Part shown: positions 47,686-59,291 of the stretch, in pieces | How positions within the stretch are numbered: the first letter of the stretch is position 1 | Layout of the letters: each line of letters starts with the position of its first letter | DNA from: Aristolochia californica | Lineage: Eukaryota; Streptophyta; Magnoliopsida; Piperales; Aristolochiaceae | DNA: 64,000 nt | Direction of reading: 5' to 3' | Assembly (NCBI GenBank): GCA_029961685.1 | Contig: JARWKL010000006.1 | Location: forward strand, 17,237,276 to 17,301,275 | The notes under the pieces: generated by a model | Database searches by the model: none | What the model saw: the letters and a program-made list of their open reading frames with translations, nothing else | Told to the model about the DNA's origin: nothing | Program-made: the position numbers and the translations under genes

Positions 47686-48928
47686 ATGGATCCCCTCAGC
47701 AGCACCCTGACAGACCTAGCAACAGCAATTGCCACACTCACGGTATTGCTCTCAACCCTACAGTCACTATTCAATAGTTTTTTAGTTCTTTTAGAATGAG
47801 GAGACAATTCATGAGAATTGTGCCCGTTACGGGTTAAGTGGAGAATTCTTACAACTCAAGGTTAAAGAAATAACCGAAGAGTTAAAAGAACTCACTCAAC
47901 GGCATGAAATACCAAGCTCCTCCGGGACTTCTACCGGATCTCCATCACGAGAAAAGGAAGCCACAACGTCAGCTAATCAGCAGATGGATGACTTTAGTGT
48001 TTTGATAAACACAGGTCGACCTGGGATTTCTACGGGTCATGCCAGGCATGAGAAGGAAATCACAACCCAATCTTTTCTGAAGATAGGGGAATCAGGGATT
48101 TCTTCCTGCCATTCTAGAGCTGGAAAGGAAACCTTAACGATTTCATTGAAATCGGAATCAGGGACTTCTACCTGTCAGCCTCGAGCTGAAAAGGAAGTCT
48201 TAACAGATCCATCTCTGATGGAAACGGACTTGTCTAGTAATGAGAAATCATTCAAGACAAAATTGGTTACCCCGTCTGAGTTTACAAGGTTGAAAAGCCT
48301 AAATAAACCAGATAAAACTAGTTTTAATGAGTTTGAGTTTTTAAAGAAATTTAAACCTTTAAAACTTTCGGACATTATGTCTGAGGAACCCTCGCTACGC
48401 CCTCAAAAGGTGGACAACGTTCGTTCAAATATCGAATCCGATCATACTGTTCAATTCCAAAGATGGAATGAACAAATTAGACAAGGGATGAACACTCCCT
48501 TCTTCACCACTGAGCCCAGCAACAGTTGGAATCAAGTGAAGCTGAGTCATGAAATAGACTCAAAATATGCATCCATGCTTTATGCATATGGATTCATAGA
48601 AATGATGGTAATCCACTCCACCGACTTATCAGTGTTGGAGAAAATGCGAAAATAAATTATGGAGGCTTGCAAAAGTTTCATCTCCATTACAAAGAATAAA
48701 GGAATTCGACTTCATTTCGTTTTCTGTATTGCTGAAATTGTTACTGACACAAAGATGTTTCTGAGCATTTCTATCATGACCCTTGAAGGCATCAAAGAAG
48801 GTGACGCGAAGATGGAATATGATCCCAGACATATCCCAAAATCCAAGCCTTGCCCAGAAGCAGTCTGGCCAACCAGGCGTATCCGCGGGATCAAAAACCT
48901 GATACAGCTCATACAACAGCTGATTTAG
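47686..48928 (+). pseudogene. Block D2: viral ORF2, second tandem copy, broken
   Basis: MDPLSSTLTDLATAIATLTV starts at 47686. A TGA near 47798 and a small indel (GACAATTC for GACATAC) change the frame. It then reads as D1 from about 47880 to a TAA at 48653-48655 (in place of a Lys/Glu codon) and on to TAG 48926-48928, the same nonsense codon as D1. The four G-x-S-T repeats are kept. It differs from D1 by scattered substitutions of a few percent by eye. Confidence 0.8.
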
Positions 48929-50762
48929 AAAAAGAGAAGCTTCATCTACAAGACCTCCGTCAATTGACGATCGTCTCAAGAAGCTATAAAGAGACTCCGG
49001 CATCCGTCTAGACCAGTCTCGAAGCTACGCTGAAGAAACTCCTTGGAGGAAATATCCCCTTCAGCAAAACAACAAAGGAAAGCTTCTGCCAGATGGCCTA
49101 GAAGGCTTTTCCGAAGGAGAACACTTGTAAATTGTGTGCACAGAAAGGCAGCCATCTGAATGAGCAGTCAGCAGCCACGACAACAGACTAGTCAGCAGCC
49201 AAGTCAGCAAACTAGGCCCACAATGAAAACAAAGTCAGCAAAGGCGGCCCAAAAGTCCACAAAGACGGCTACAAATGTCATCAATGATGGCTACACCAAG
49301 TCAACAAAGATAGCTAAAAAATATTCCTGCACGTCATCATCATGATGTCACCAGCTGAAAAGCCATTTCTACCCCTGCTTTCGGCGCCAAAATGTAATAT
49401 ACAAGGGCAAAAATGACAAGTCAAAAAGACAAAAGTTACCCTTTGTCTTTAAACACCCCCCTTTTAATCAAGGGTAAAAGCGGAAGACATGAAAAGATCT
49501 TCAACTATAAATTTGACGCTCCTTCAAAGGTTGAGACATTGAAAACAGAGAGCCTCTAAATTCGAAATTGAAGAGCTTGAGCATTCGAAGAAAAGGCGAT
49601 TTTTGACGATCTTTCTCCGGCCAGTTCCTCAAGCATGGTATGTGCTTAACAGCCGTAATGGCTGAGTAGAAAACAGAGAGTCTCTAAATTCGAAATTGAA
49701 GAGCTTGAGCGTTCGAAGAAAAGGCGATTTCCGGTGATCTTTCTCCGGCAAGTTCCTCAAGCACAGTATGTGCTTAACAGCCGTAATGGCTGAGTAGAAA
49801 AGAGGGAACCGACCGGTGCCACGGTCGGTAACTTCGGGAGTTATGTAGCTAAGTAGTTTTCTTTTCCCTTTTTTAAGGGTATGTATTTAGTTATGTTCTT
49901 ATTGTTTTGAACAATGTTTTTTATATTTTTGCATGTTTGTAATATTGTGATTCGTACAGTATTTGTTATTACTGTTCAAGTTCCACATATATATGTGATC
50001 TCCACAGTATTTGTTATTACTGTTCATATTCCGCATCTATATATATGATCTCCATAGTGTTTGTTTTTACTATTCCAAATTTACTGTTCAAAAGTATTGT
50101 TCATTTTTACTATTCATGATTACTATTCATGTTTACTGTTCACTTGTAAAAAAGAAATAGTATCGAAATAGTGCCAAATAGGACAGAAGCTAGAGACTTG
50201 AAATTATTCGGCTACGCTCCGAGGTAGAAAATGAAACGGAGTTGTGCTCTACCCTACTGAAGCAGCTATGGAGCCGCAACGGTTAATAGGAACGGCTTGG
50301 GGCCCTCTGGAGACCGTGAGGACCGCATCAACGGAATTGCCCACTTGGTGGTAAGCCGGCAGGAATAGGGTCAAACCCCGAAGAAGTTCTAAGTAGCAGT
50401 AGAAGTCATGTTGGGCCTATTAGATAGCTATGACATAGACACAAACGCGTATATAGCAGTGACATGTGGTAGAAAGTAGGAAAGTGATATGATGGTAAAT
50501 TGATAGGACTGACGAAGTGTGACTGTAGGAATAGTATTGTGTGAGTCATTGTTGTTTTTCACTACCCGTAGATGTTTTTCGATACCTGTAGCTAGACGGA
50601 CAGGTAGAAATCCCTAGGATCCTAGTTCCGCTGCCATCATCCCTAGGTTCTCCGTGTGTACAAGTCTATTAGAGACTTTGTGTCGTTGATATCATAGAAA
50701 TAGTGATTTTGGTATCAGTATTCCGCTATCAGAGTTTGCTAGAGACTCGTTTTGTTTTAAAT
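48929..50762 (+). promoter_or_regulatory. Block D2: viral intergenic region and full leader to PBS
   Basis: Begins with the former ORF2 extension (to about 49164). TATAAAT is at 49506-49512. A 128-bp tandem duplication follows at 49542-49669 and 49670-49797 (each with GGCTGAGTAGAAAA at its end), absent from D1. The two 53-bp repeats are at about 49957-50062 and TACTGTTCA-type repeats at 50090-50145. The leader then runs unbroken to the PBS, about 1.25 kb from the TATA box (about 1.1 kb without the duplication). Confidence 0.78.
49542..49797 (+). repeat. 128-bp tandem duplication in the D2 leader
   Basis: Two copies offset by 128 bp, starting AACAGAGAG and containing AATTCGAAATTGAAGAGCTT. They differ at a handful of bases. 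Blocks C and D1 have the segment once. Confidence 0.88.
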
Positions 50763-50775
50763 TGGTATCAGAGCC
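50763..50775 (+). other. Block D2 primer binding site (tRNA-Met)
   Basis: TGGTATCAGAGCC, perfect complement of plant initiator tRNA-Met. The bases around it match block A closely, in inverse orientation, for several hundred bp. It marks the start point of minus-strand synthesis in the viral genome. Confidence 0.9.
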
Positions 50776-51066
50776 AAGTATTAAACTTGGTTTTGTACGT
50801 GTCAAAGAAGTCAAAGCTTAACTTTGATTCTTTCTATTTAGGTATACATACTCCCAAACAGTTACGACCCATACCGGTCACATCCCATGTAACATTTGTA
50901 TGGAAAAAATGTACTAATGTACCAAAGACCCCAACTGGTAGGTCAGAAGGAACTCAACGGTCTTTCTTACGACACCGTGTTGAAAACTGGACACACAAAT
51001 GTTTGTCCAATAATAGGCTATCCACATGGATGACATGACAAGAATAATCTAATATTAAATAATATA
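50776..51066 (+). other. Block D2: post-PBS leader
   Basis: The first 130 bp or so match block A (up to 'CATCCCATGTAACATTTGT'), after which the two blocks part. A pyrimidine-rich stretch ending TTTCTATTTAG (about 50828-50842) looks like a splice acceptor, which is only a suggestion. No conserved protein is seen. Confidence 0.5.
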
Positions 51067-51597
51067 ATGGATTTAGTTGGTGATATGCATCACAACTTCT
51101 TTATGAAAAGATGCTGGAAAAAATACACTCCAGAAAGCGTTGCTTTCCTATGCTTAGGGATATAGAGTGACGTTAATGAACAAGTACAAAAACTCAAGAG
51201 AAGAATTAATGCCCATCTTGAGGTACTTAAAACAGGAAATACTGAAGAAACAATACGTTTCCTTACAGATCTACAAAGCTATGTGGATCAAGAAATAAAT
51301 CCTTCTAGGATCTTAGAACCTATCAGAGAAGCGAAAATAAGAATGGTTAACAACAAACCATGTAAAAAAGAGTTACAAGAAGTAATTTTCAGAATATGTT
51401 CTGTAAAAACTCATCACGGAACAGATAGAGATCGTCTTATACGAGATATCTGTGCCTTAACTCAAAATGAGGAATTGAGAGAATTAGTTATACAACACTC
51501 TCCTTTCATCACCTTGTATCAATTGGAACGATTGCTTGAACTCCTGTTCAAAAAATTAGAAGAGACTTCAACTCATCTAAAATTCCTAAATGTCTGA
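51067..51597 (+). pseudogene. Block D2: small first ORF, unknown function
   Basis: ATG 51067 (MDLVGDMHHNFFMKRCWKK) with a TAG at 51163-51165, then open to TGA at 51595-51597, about 176 codons. Charged and helical (VQKLKRRINAHLEVLKTG, QLERLLELLFKKLEE), probably a coiled coil. Its stop overlaps the ATG of the movement protein by 8 bases, as in compact viral genomes. No family is recognised. Block A has a different protein in this place. Confidence 0.6.
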
Positions 51598-52138
51598 ACA
51601 AATAGGAATAGAATGTACTTCTCTCCAAAACAGTGTTCACATACATCATGAAACATAGGGAGAATACGATGAACATCCTAATCTAATGCAGGATGGACAA
51701 AAGTGGACAATAAGTATCCCTTGGATAATTGAAGTCTACAACAAAGATTGGATTGAATTCCAAAAGAAATCCTTCGTCTTCCAGAAGGAACTATCTGTAG
51801 AAATACAGGATATCGATTCAGGTACTTTGTACTACTGATTATTAAGTGAATCTGACTTAGCTAAGCTAAAAAGATTCAAATATGTCCATTATGGACTAGT
51901 TCGTATAGGATTAGACCCCTTAATACGAATCAATCAGAATTTACCCTTCATCGCAGCTATAGTAGATAACTCTGTGAAGAATAATTTTGAAAAAGCCCTA
52001 CTCGGAGGAGTTAGAGCAAACATAGGATTAGGCCCAGTATCCTTTACAACATGGCCCAATCTAAAAATAGATTTAGAAGACAAGCACATCCAAGACACCT
52101 TGTCGCTAAAAATCTATACAGACAACTGGTCGAAAATT
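51590..52138 (+). pseudogene. Block D2: viral movement protein (30K type), truncated
   Basis: ATG 51590 starts MSEQIGIECTSLQNSVHIHH; stops at about 51647 (TAG) and 51836 (TGA). The 30K core is readable: PWIIEVYNKDWIEFQKKSF, KYVHYGLVRIGLDPLIR, FIAAIVDNSVKNNFEKALLG and then GPVSFTTWPNLKIDLED. These fit caulimovirid movement proteins, which enlarge plasmodesmata for cell-to-cell spread. The gene ends abruptly at the satellite junction (about 52138), so the C-terminal part and everything up to the coat protein is missing here. Confidence 0.82.
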
Positions 52139-55100
52139 ATGTATGCAAAAAATTGAAAACTATAAAAAATGTAAGTGAAGAAAATTATTTCACGCATTAA
52201 AAATGAACACCAAAGTTTTGTGATTCAATTTGGGAAATTCCACTACTACAACCCCTAATAGGTTGTTGAAAGTTTATAAGAAAGAGATTTTTAATATATC
52301 CTCACATGTTTTAAATGAGGTGAATAAGCCTGCTAGAAACATGTTGATGATGCAATTGACCTAATGATCCAAAAATTTCAAGGTGTAGAAAAAATTAAAT
52401 TCTCAAGTTAACATGCGGTGGGATATTCACTAGAGCCAAACAACCTAGTTTTTGTCTATTTTACAAAAAGAAGACTTTGATCATCTTAAATGTTTTGATT
52501 GATTAGTGATGTGTAACGGCTATAATTTTTGTTAGAAATGATCTATGGTTTGGGATTCAACACTCAGTTCAAAATGCCCACCCTGCCCCCCCCCCCCTCT
52601 CTTCCAATGATTTAAAAACCCAATATATGAAAAACTAAAAGAGTTTACAATCCTTAAAAATCACAGATACTTTTTTGAATTATGTCTCTCAACATTTGTG
52701 CATATCCATTTTGGATGTTCAATTATTTTTCAAATCCAAACTTGACTTTTCTCTCTTCCACTTTTCTCATAAACAAAAAGATAAGGCAAATAGATCACAA
52801 CAAAAGGAAAATTTTAGAGTTTATCTATGTAAAAAATTGAAAACTATAATAAATGTTAGTGAAGAAAATTATTTCACGCACTAAAAATGTACACCAAAGT
52901 TTGGTTATCCATGTTTGGGAAATTCCACTAGTACAACCCCTAATAACTTGCTGGAATTTTATAAGAAAGAGATTTCTAATTGATCCTAACATGTTTTAAA
53001 TGTGGTAGATATGCCTGCTTGAAACATGTTGAAGATGCAAATGACATAAAGATAAAAAAAATTCAAGGAGTAGAAAAAATTAAATTCTCAAGTTAACATG
53101 TGGTGGGATATTTACTAGTGCCAAACAACCAACTTTTTGCCTATCATACACAAAGCGGACCTAATTTTCATAGATCACCATAAATGTTTTGATCGATTAA
53201 TGATGTATAAAGGGTATAATTTTTGTTAGAAATGAATTATGGTTTGGGAGTCAACACTCAGTTAAAAATGCTTTGCCCTCTCTTCTGATGATTGCAAAAC
53301 CCAACATACAACAAACTAAAAAAGTTTACAATCCTTAAAAATTACAGATACTTTTTGAAATTATCTCTGTCAGCATTTTTGCAATTCCATTTTGGATGTT
53401 CAATTTTTTTTCAAATCCAAACTTGAGTTTTCACCCTCCCATTTTTCTCGTAAACAAAACTTTAAAGCAAATAGATTGCACCAAATTGAAAATTTTAGAG
53501 CTTATGGATTCAAAAATTTGAAAACTATAATAATTGTAAGTGGAGAAAATTATTTCACGCACTAAAAATGAACACCAAAGTTTTGTTATCCATGTTTGGG
53601 AAATTCCACTAGTACAACCACTAATAGCTTGGTGGAATTTTATAAGAAAGAGATTTCTAATTGATCCTAACATTTTTTAAATGTGGTGGATATGCATGCC
53701 TGCAAAATGTAGAAGATGCAAATGACCTAATGGTCCAAAAATTTCAAGGAGTAGAAAAAATTAAATTCTCAAGTTAACGTGCGATGCGATATTTACCAAA
53801 GACAAACAACCCACTTTTTGCCTATTTTATAAAAAGCGGACCTAACAATCATAGATCATCGTAAATGTTTTGATGGATTAATGATGTGTAACAGCTATAT
53901 TTTTTGTTAGAAATGACTTATGGTTTGAGAGACAACATTTAATTAAAAATGCCTCATGCCCCTCCCCTTCTTCCAATGTTTTCAAAACCCAATAAATAAA
54001 AACCTAAAAGAGTTTACAATCCTTAAAAGTCACTGATACTTTTTTTTAATTATCTCTCTCAGCAATTGTGCATTTCCATTTTGGATGTTCAATTTTTTTT
54101 TCAAATCCAAACTTGAGTTTTCACTCTCCTATTTTTCTCCTAAACAAAAAGATAAGGCAAATAGATCACAACAAAATGAAAATTTTAGAGTTTATGTATC
54201 CAAAAAATTGAAAACTATAATAAATGTATGTGAAGAAAATTATTTCATGCATTAAAAATGAACACCAAAGTTTTGAGATTCAATTTGGGAAATTCCACTA
54301 CTACAACCCTTAATAGGTTGCTGAAATTTTATAAGAAAGAGATTTCTAATATATCCTAATATGTTTTAAATGAGGTGGATAAGCCTGCCAGAAACATGTT
54401 GATGATGCAAATGACCTAATGATCCAAAAATTTCAAGGTGTAGAAAAAATTAAATTCTCAATTTAACATGCGGCGGGATATTCACCAGAGCCAAACAACC
54501 CAGTTTTTGCCTATTTTACAACAAGCAGACTTTGATCATCTTAAATGTTTTGATTGATTAGTGATGTGTAACAGCTATAATTTTTGTTAGAAATGATTTA
54601 TAGTTTGGGAGTCAACACTCAGTTCAAAATGCCTACCCTCCCCCCTCTCTTCCAATGATTGCAAAACCCAATATATGAAAAACTAAAAGAGTTTACAATC
54701 CTTAAAAATCACAGATACTTTTTTGAATTATGTCTCTCAACATTTGTGCATATCCATTTTGGATGTTCAATTTATTTTCAAATCCAAACTTGACTTTTCT
54801 CTCTCCCACTTTTCTCATAAACAAAAAGATAAGGCAAATAGATAAAAACAAAAGGAAAATTTTAGAGTTTATCTATGTAAAAAATTGAAAACTATAATAA
54901 ATGTTAGTGAAGAAAATTATTTCACGCACTAAAAATGTACACCAAAGTTTGGTTATCCATGTTTGGGAAATTCCACTAGTACAACCCCTAATAGTTTGCT
55001 GGAATTTTATAAGAAAAAGATTTCTAATTGATCCTAACATGTTTTAAATGTTGTAGATATGCCTGCCTGAAACATGTTGCAGATGCAAATGACATAAAGA

Positions 55101-57342
55101 TAAAAAAATTTCAAGGAGTAGAAAAAATGAAATTCTCAAGTTAACGTGTGGTGGATATTTACCAGTGCCAAACAACCCACTTTTTGCCTATTATACACAA
55201 AGTGGACCTAATTTTCATAGATCATCGTAAATGTTTTGATCGATTAATGATGTATAAAGGCTATAATTTTTGTTAGAAATGACTTATGGTTTTGGAGTCA
55301 ACACTCAGTTAAAAATGCCTCGCCCCCTCTCCCGATGATTGTAAAACCCAACATACAATAAACTAAAAAAGTTTACAATCCTTAAAAATCACAGATAATT
55401 TTTGGAATTATCTCTCTCAGAATTTTTGCATTTCCATATTAAATATTCAATTTTTTTTTCAAATCCAAACTTGAGTTTTCACTCTCCCATTTTTCTTGTT
55501 ACCAAAAAGAAAGGCAAATAGATCAGAACAAAATGAAAATTTTAGAGTTTATGTACAGAAAAAATTGAAAACTGTAATAAACGTAAGTGAAGAAAATTAT
55601 TTCACGCACTAAATATGAACACCAAAGTTTTGTTATCCATGTTTGGGAAATTTCACTAGTACAACCCCTAATAGCTTGCAGGAATTTTATAAGAAAGAAA
55701 TTTCTAATTGATCCTAACATGTTTTAAATGTGGTGGATATGAATGCCTAAAAAATGTTGAAGATGCAAATTACCTAATGATCAAAAAATTTCAAGGAGTA
55801 GAAAAAATTATATTCTCAAGTTAACATGTGGTGGGATATTTACCAGACCCAAACAACCCACTTTTTGCCTATTTTACAAAAACTGGACCTAACAATCATA
55901 GATCATCGTAAATGTTTAGATCGATTAGTGATGTGTAATGGCTATAAAATTTTTTTGAAATGACTTATGGTTAGGGAGTCAACACTCAGTTAAAAATGCC
56001 TCGCCCCCCTCTCCCAATGATTACAAAACCCAATATATAAAAAGCTAAAAGAGTTTACATTCCTAAAAAATCAGAGATACTTTTTGGAATTATCTTCGTC
56101 AGCATTTGTGCATTTCCATTTTGGATTTTCAATTTTTTTTCAAATCCAAACTTGAGTTTTCAGTCTCCCATTTTTCTCTTAAACAAAAAGATATGGCAAA
56201 TAGATCACAACAAAATAAAAATTTTAGAGTTTATGTATGAAAAAAATTGAAAACTATAATAAATTTAAGTGAAGAAAATTATTTCAGGCACTAAAAATAA
56301 ACACCAAAGTTTTGATATCCATGTTTGTAAAATTCCACTAGTACAACCCCTAATTGCTTGTTGGGATTTCATACGAAAAAGATTTCTAATTGATTCTAAC
56401 AAGTTTTAAATGTGGTGGTTATGCATGCCTGAAACATGTTGAAGATGCAAATGATCTAGTGATCCAAAAATTTCAAGGAGTAGAAAAATTAAACTCTCAA
56501 GTTAACGTGCGGTGGGATATTTACCATAGCCAAACAACCCTCTTTTTGCCCTTTTTTCAAAATGCAGACCTAACAATCATTGATCATCGTAAATGTTTTG
56601 ATCAAACATTGACGTGTAACGGCTATAATTTTTATTAGAAATGACTTATGATAAGGAAGTCAACACTCAGTTAAAAATGCCTCGCCCCCCCACTTCTGAT
56701 GATTGCAAAACCCAATATATAAAAAAAATAAAAGAGCTTACAATCCTTAAAAATCACAGAAACTTTTGGAAATTATCTTTCTGAGCATTTGTGCATTTAT
56801 ATTTTGGATGTTCAATTTTTTTTCAAATCCAAACTTGAGTTTTCACAGTCCCTTTCTGCTCGTAAACAAAAAAATAAGGCAAACAGATAACAACAAAAGG
56901 AAAATTTTAGAGTATTTGTATACAAAAAATTCAAAACTACAATAAATGTAAGAGAAAAAAATTATTTCACGCACTAAAAATGAACACTAAAGTTTTGTTA
57001 TCCATGTTTGGGAAATTCCACTTTTACAACCCCTAATAGCTTGGTGGAATTTTGTAAGAGACTAATTGATCCTAACATGTTTTAAATGTGGTGGATATGC
57101 ATGCCTGAAACATGTTGAAGATGCAAATGACCTAAAGATCCAAAATTTTCAAAGTGTAGGAAAAAATAAATTATCAAGTTAATGTGAGGTGGAATATTAC
57201 AAGTGCCAAACAACAAACTTTTTACCTATTTTACAAAAAGTAGACCAACAATCATAGATCATCGTAAATGTTTTGATCGATTGATGATGTGTAGCGGCTA
57301 TAATTTTTGTTATAAATGACTTATGGTTTGGGAGTCAACACC

Positions 57343-57383
<41 letters not shown>

Positions 57384-59121
57384 CCCTCTTCAGATTATTG
57401 CAAAACCCAATATATAAAAAACTAAAATAGTTTACAATCCTTAAAAATGACATATACTTTTTGAAATTATCTCTCTCATCATTTTTGCATTTCCATTTGG
57501 ATGTTCAATTTTTTTTCAAATCCAAACTTGGGTTTTCACTCTCCCATTTTTCTCGTAAAGAAAAAGAAAAGGCAAATAGATCACAACAAAATGAAAATTT
57601 TAGAGTTTATGTATGCAAAAAATTGAAAACTATAATAAAAGTAAGTGAGGAAAATTATTTCACGCACTAAAAATGAACACCAAAGTTTTGTTATCCATGT
57701 TTGGGAAATTCCACTAGTACAACCACTAATAACTTGGTGGAATTTTATTGAAAGAGATTTCTAATTGATCCTAGCATGTTTTAAATGTGGTAGATATGCA
57801 TGCCTGAAACATGTTGAAGATGCAAATGACCTAATGATCCAAAAATTTCAAGGAGTAGAAAAAATAAAATTCTCAAGTTAACATGTGGGATATTTACCAG
57901 AGCCAAACAACTCACTTTTTGTCTATTTTACAAAAAGCGGACATAACACTGATAGATCGTTGTAAAAGTTTTGATCGATTAATGATGTGTAATGGGTATA
58001 ATTTTTGTTAGAAATGACTTATGGCTTGGGAGACAACACTCAGTAAAAAATGCCTTGCTCGCCCTCATTCGATGATTGCAAACCCAATATACAAAAAACT
58101 AAAAGAGTTTACAATCCTTAAAAATCACAGATACTTTTTGGAATTATCTCTCTCAACATTTGTGCATTTCCATTTTGGATGTTCAATTTTTTTTCATATC
58201 CAAACTTGAGTTTTCACTCTCCATTTTTCTCGTAAACAAAAAGAAAAGGAAAACGGATCACAACAAATAGAAAATTTTAGAGTTTATGTATGCAAAAAAT
58301 TGAAAACTATAATAAATATAAGTGAAGAAATTGTTTCGCGCACTAAAAATGATCACCAAAATTTTGTTATCCATATTTGGGAAATTCCACTAGTACAAGC
58401 CCTAATAGCTTTGTGGAATTTTTTTACAAAGAGTTTTCTTATTGATCCTTAGATGTTTTAAATGTGGTGCATATGCATGCCTGAAACATTGTGAATATGA
58501 AAGTGACCTAATGATTCAAAAATTTCAAGGAGTAGAAAAAATTAAATTGTCAAGTTAACGTGCGGTGGGATATTTACCAAGGACAAACAACCCTCTTTGT
58601 GCCTATTTTACAAAAAGCGGACCTAGCAATCATAGGACATCATAAATGTTTGGATCGATTATTGTTGTGTAACGGCTTTAATCTTGTTAGAAATGACTCA
58701 TTTAAAATGCCTCGCCTCCACTCTACTGATGATTGCAAAAACCAATATATAAAAAACTAAAAGAGTTTACAATCCTTAAAAATCACATATACTTCTTTAA
58801 ATTATCTCTCTCATCATTTTGGCATTTCCATTTTGGATGTTCAATTTTTTTTCAAATCCAAACTTGAGTTTTCATTCTCCCAATTTTCTCGTTAACAAAT
58901 AGATAAGGGAAATCGTCACAACAAATCAAAAATTTTATAGTAGAAAAAAAGTAAATTCTCTAGTTAACTTGCGGTGGGATATTTACCAGAGCCAAACAAC
59001 CCCTTTTTGCCTATTTTACAAAAAGCGGACCTAACATTCATTGATTATCGTAAATATTTTTTTTGATTAATGATGCGTAATGGCTAGAATTTTTGTTAGA
59101 AATGACTTATGGTTTGGGAGA

Positions 59122-59123
<2 letters not shown>

Positions 59124-59164
<41 letters not shown>

Positions 59165-59291
59165 TCTCTTAAGATGATTGCAAAACCCAATATATAAAAA
59201 ACTAAAATAGTTTACAATCCTTCCCCCCCCCCCCCCCTTAAGATGATTGCAAAACCCAATATATAAAAAACTAAAATAGTTTACAATCCTT
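59124..59291 (-). repeat. Poly-C-linked duplication in the satellite
   Basis: C38, then about 61 bp including TTAAGATGATTGCAAAACCC and ending CAATCCTT, then C15, then the same segment again from TTAAGATG to CAATCCTT (59238-59291), after which the monomer continues normally. The arrangement parallels 31502-31714. Confidence 0.9.

Larger units (their letters stand above)
36971..52138. mobile_element. Endogenous pararetrovirus (Caulimoviridae) cluster, five rearranged blocks
   Basis: About 15.2 kb of sequence unlike the satellite on both sides. Blocks: A 36971-38378 (-), B 38379-42720 (+), C 42721-44168 (-), D1 44169-47548 (+), D2 47549-52138 (+). Block relations are visible as near-identical stretches: the intergenic/leader region occurs in A, C, D1 and D2, and ORF2 in B (start), C (end), D1 and D2. 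Proteins seen are a movement protein, viroplasmin-like domain, coat protein with CCHC finger, and protease-RT-RNase H; there is no integrase and there are no LTRs, which is typical of caulimovirids inserted by illegitimate recombination. No target duplication is found, and satellite phase is not kept across the insert. CP and Pol lie in separate overlapping ORFs; genus is left open. Confidence 0.92.

Noticed and set aside
36971..52138. Interpretation as an LTR retrotransposon
   Set aside because: No LTRs, no integrase and no target duplication, while a movement protein and a viroplasmin-like domain are present; these point to a caulimovirid.
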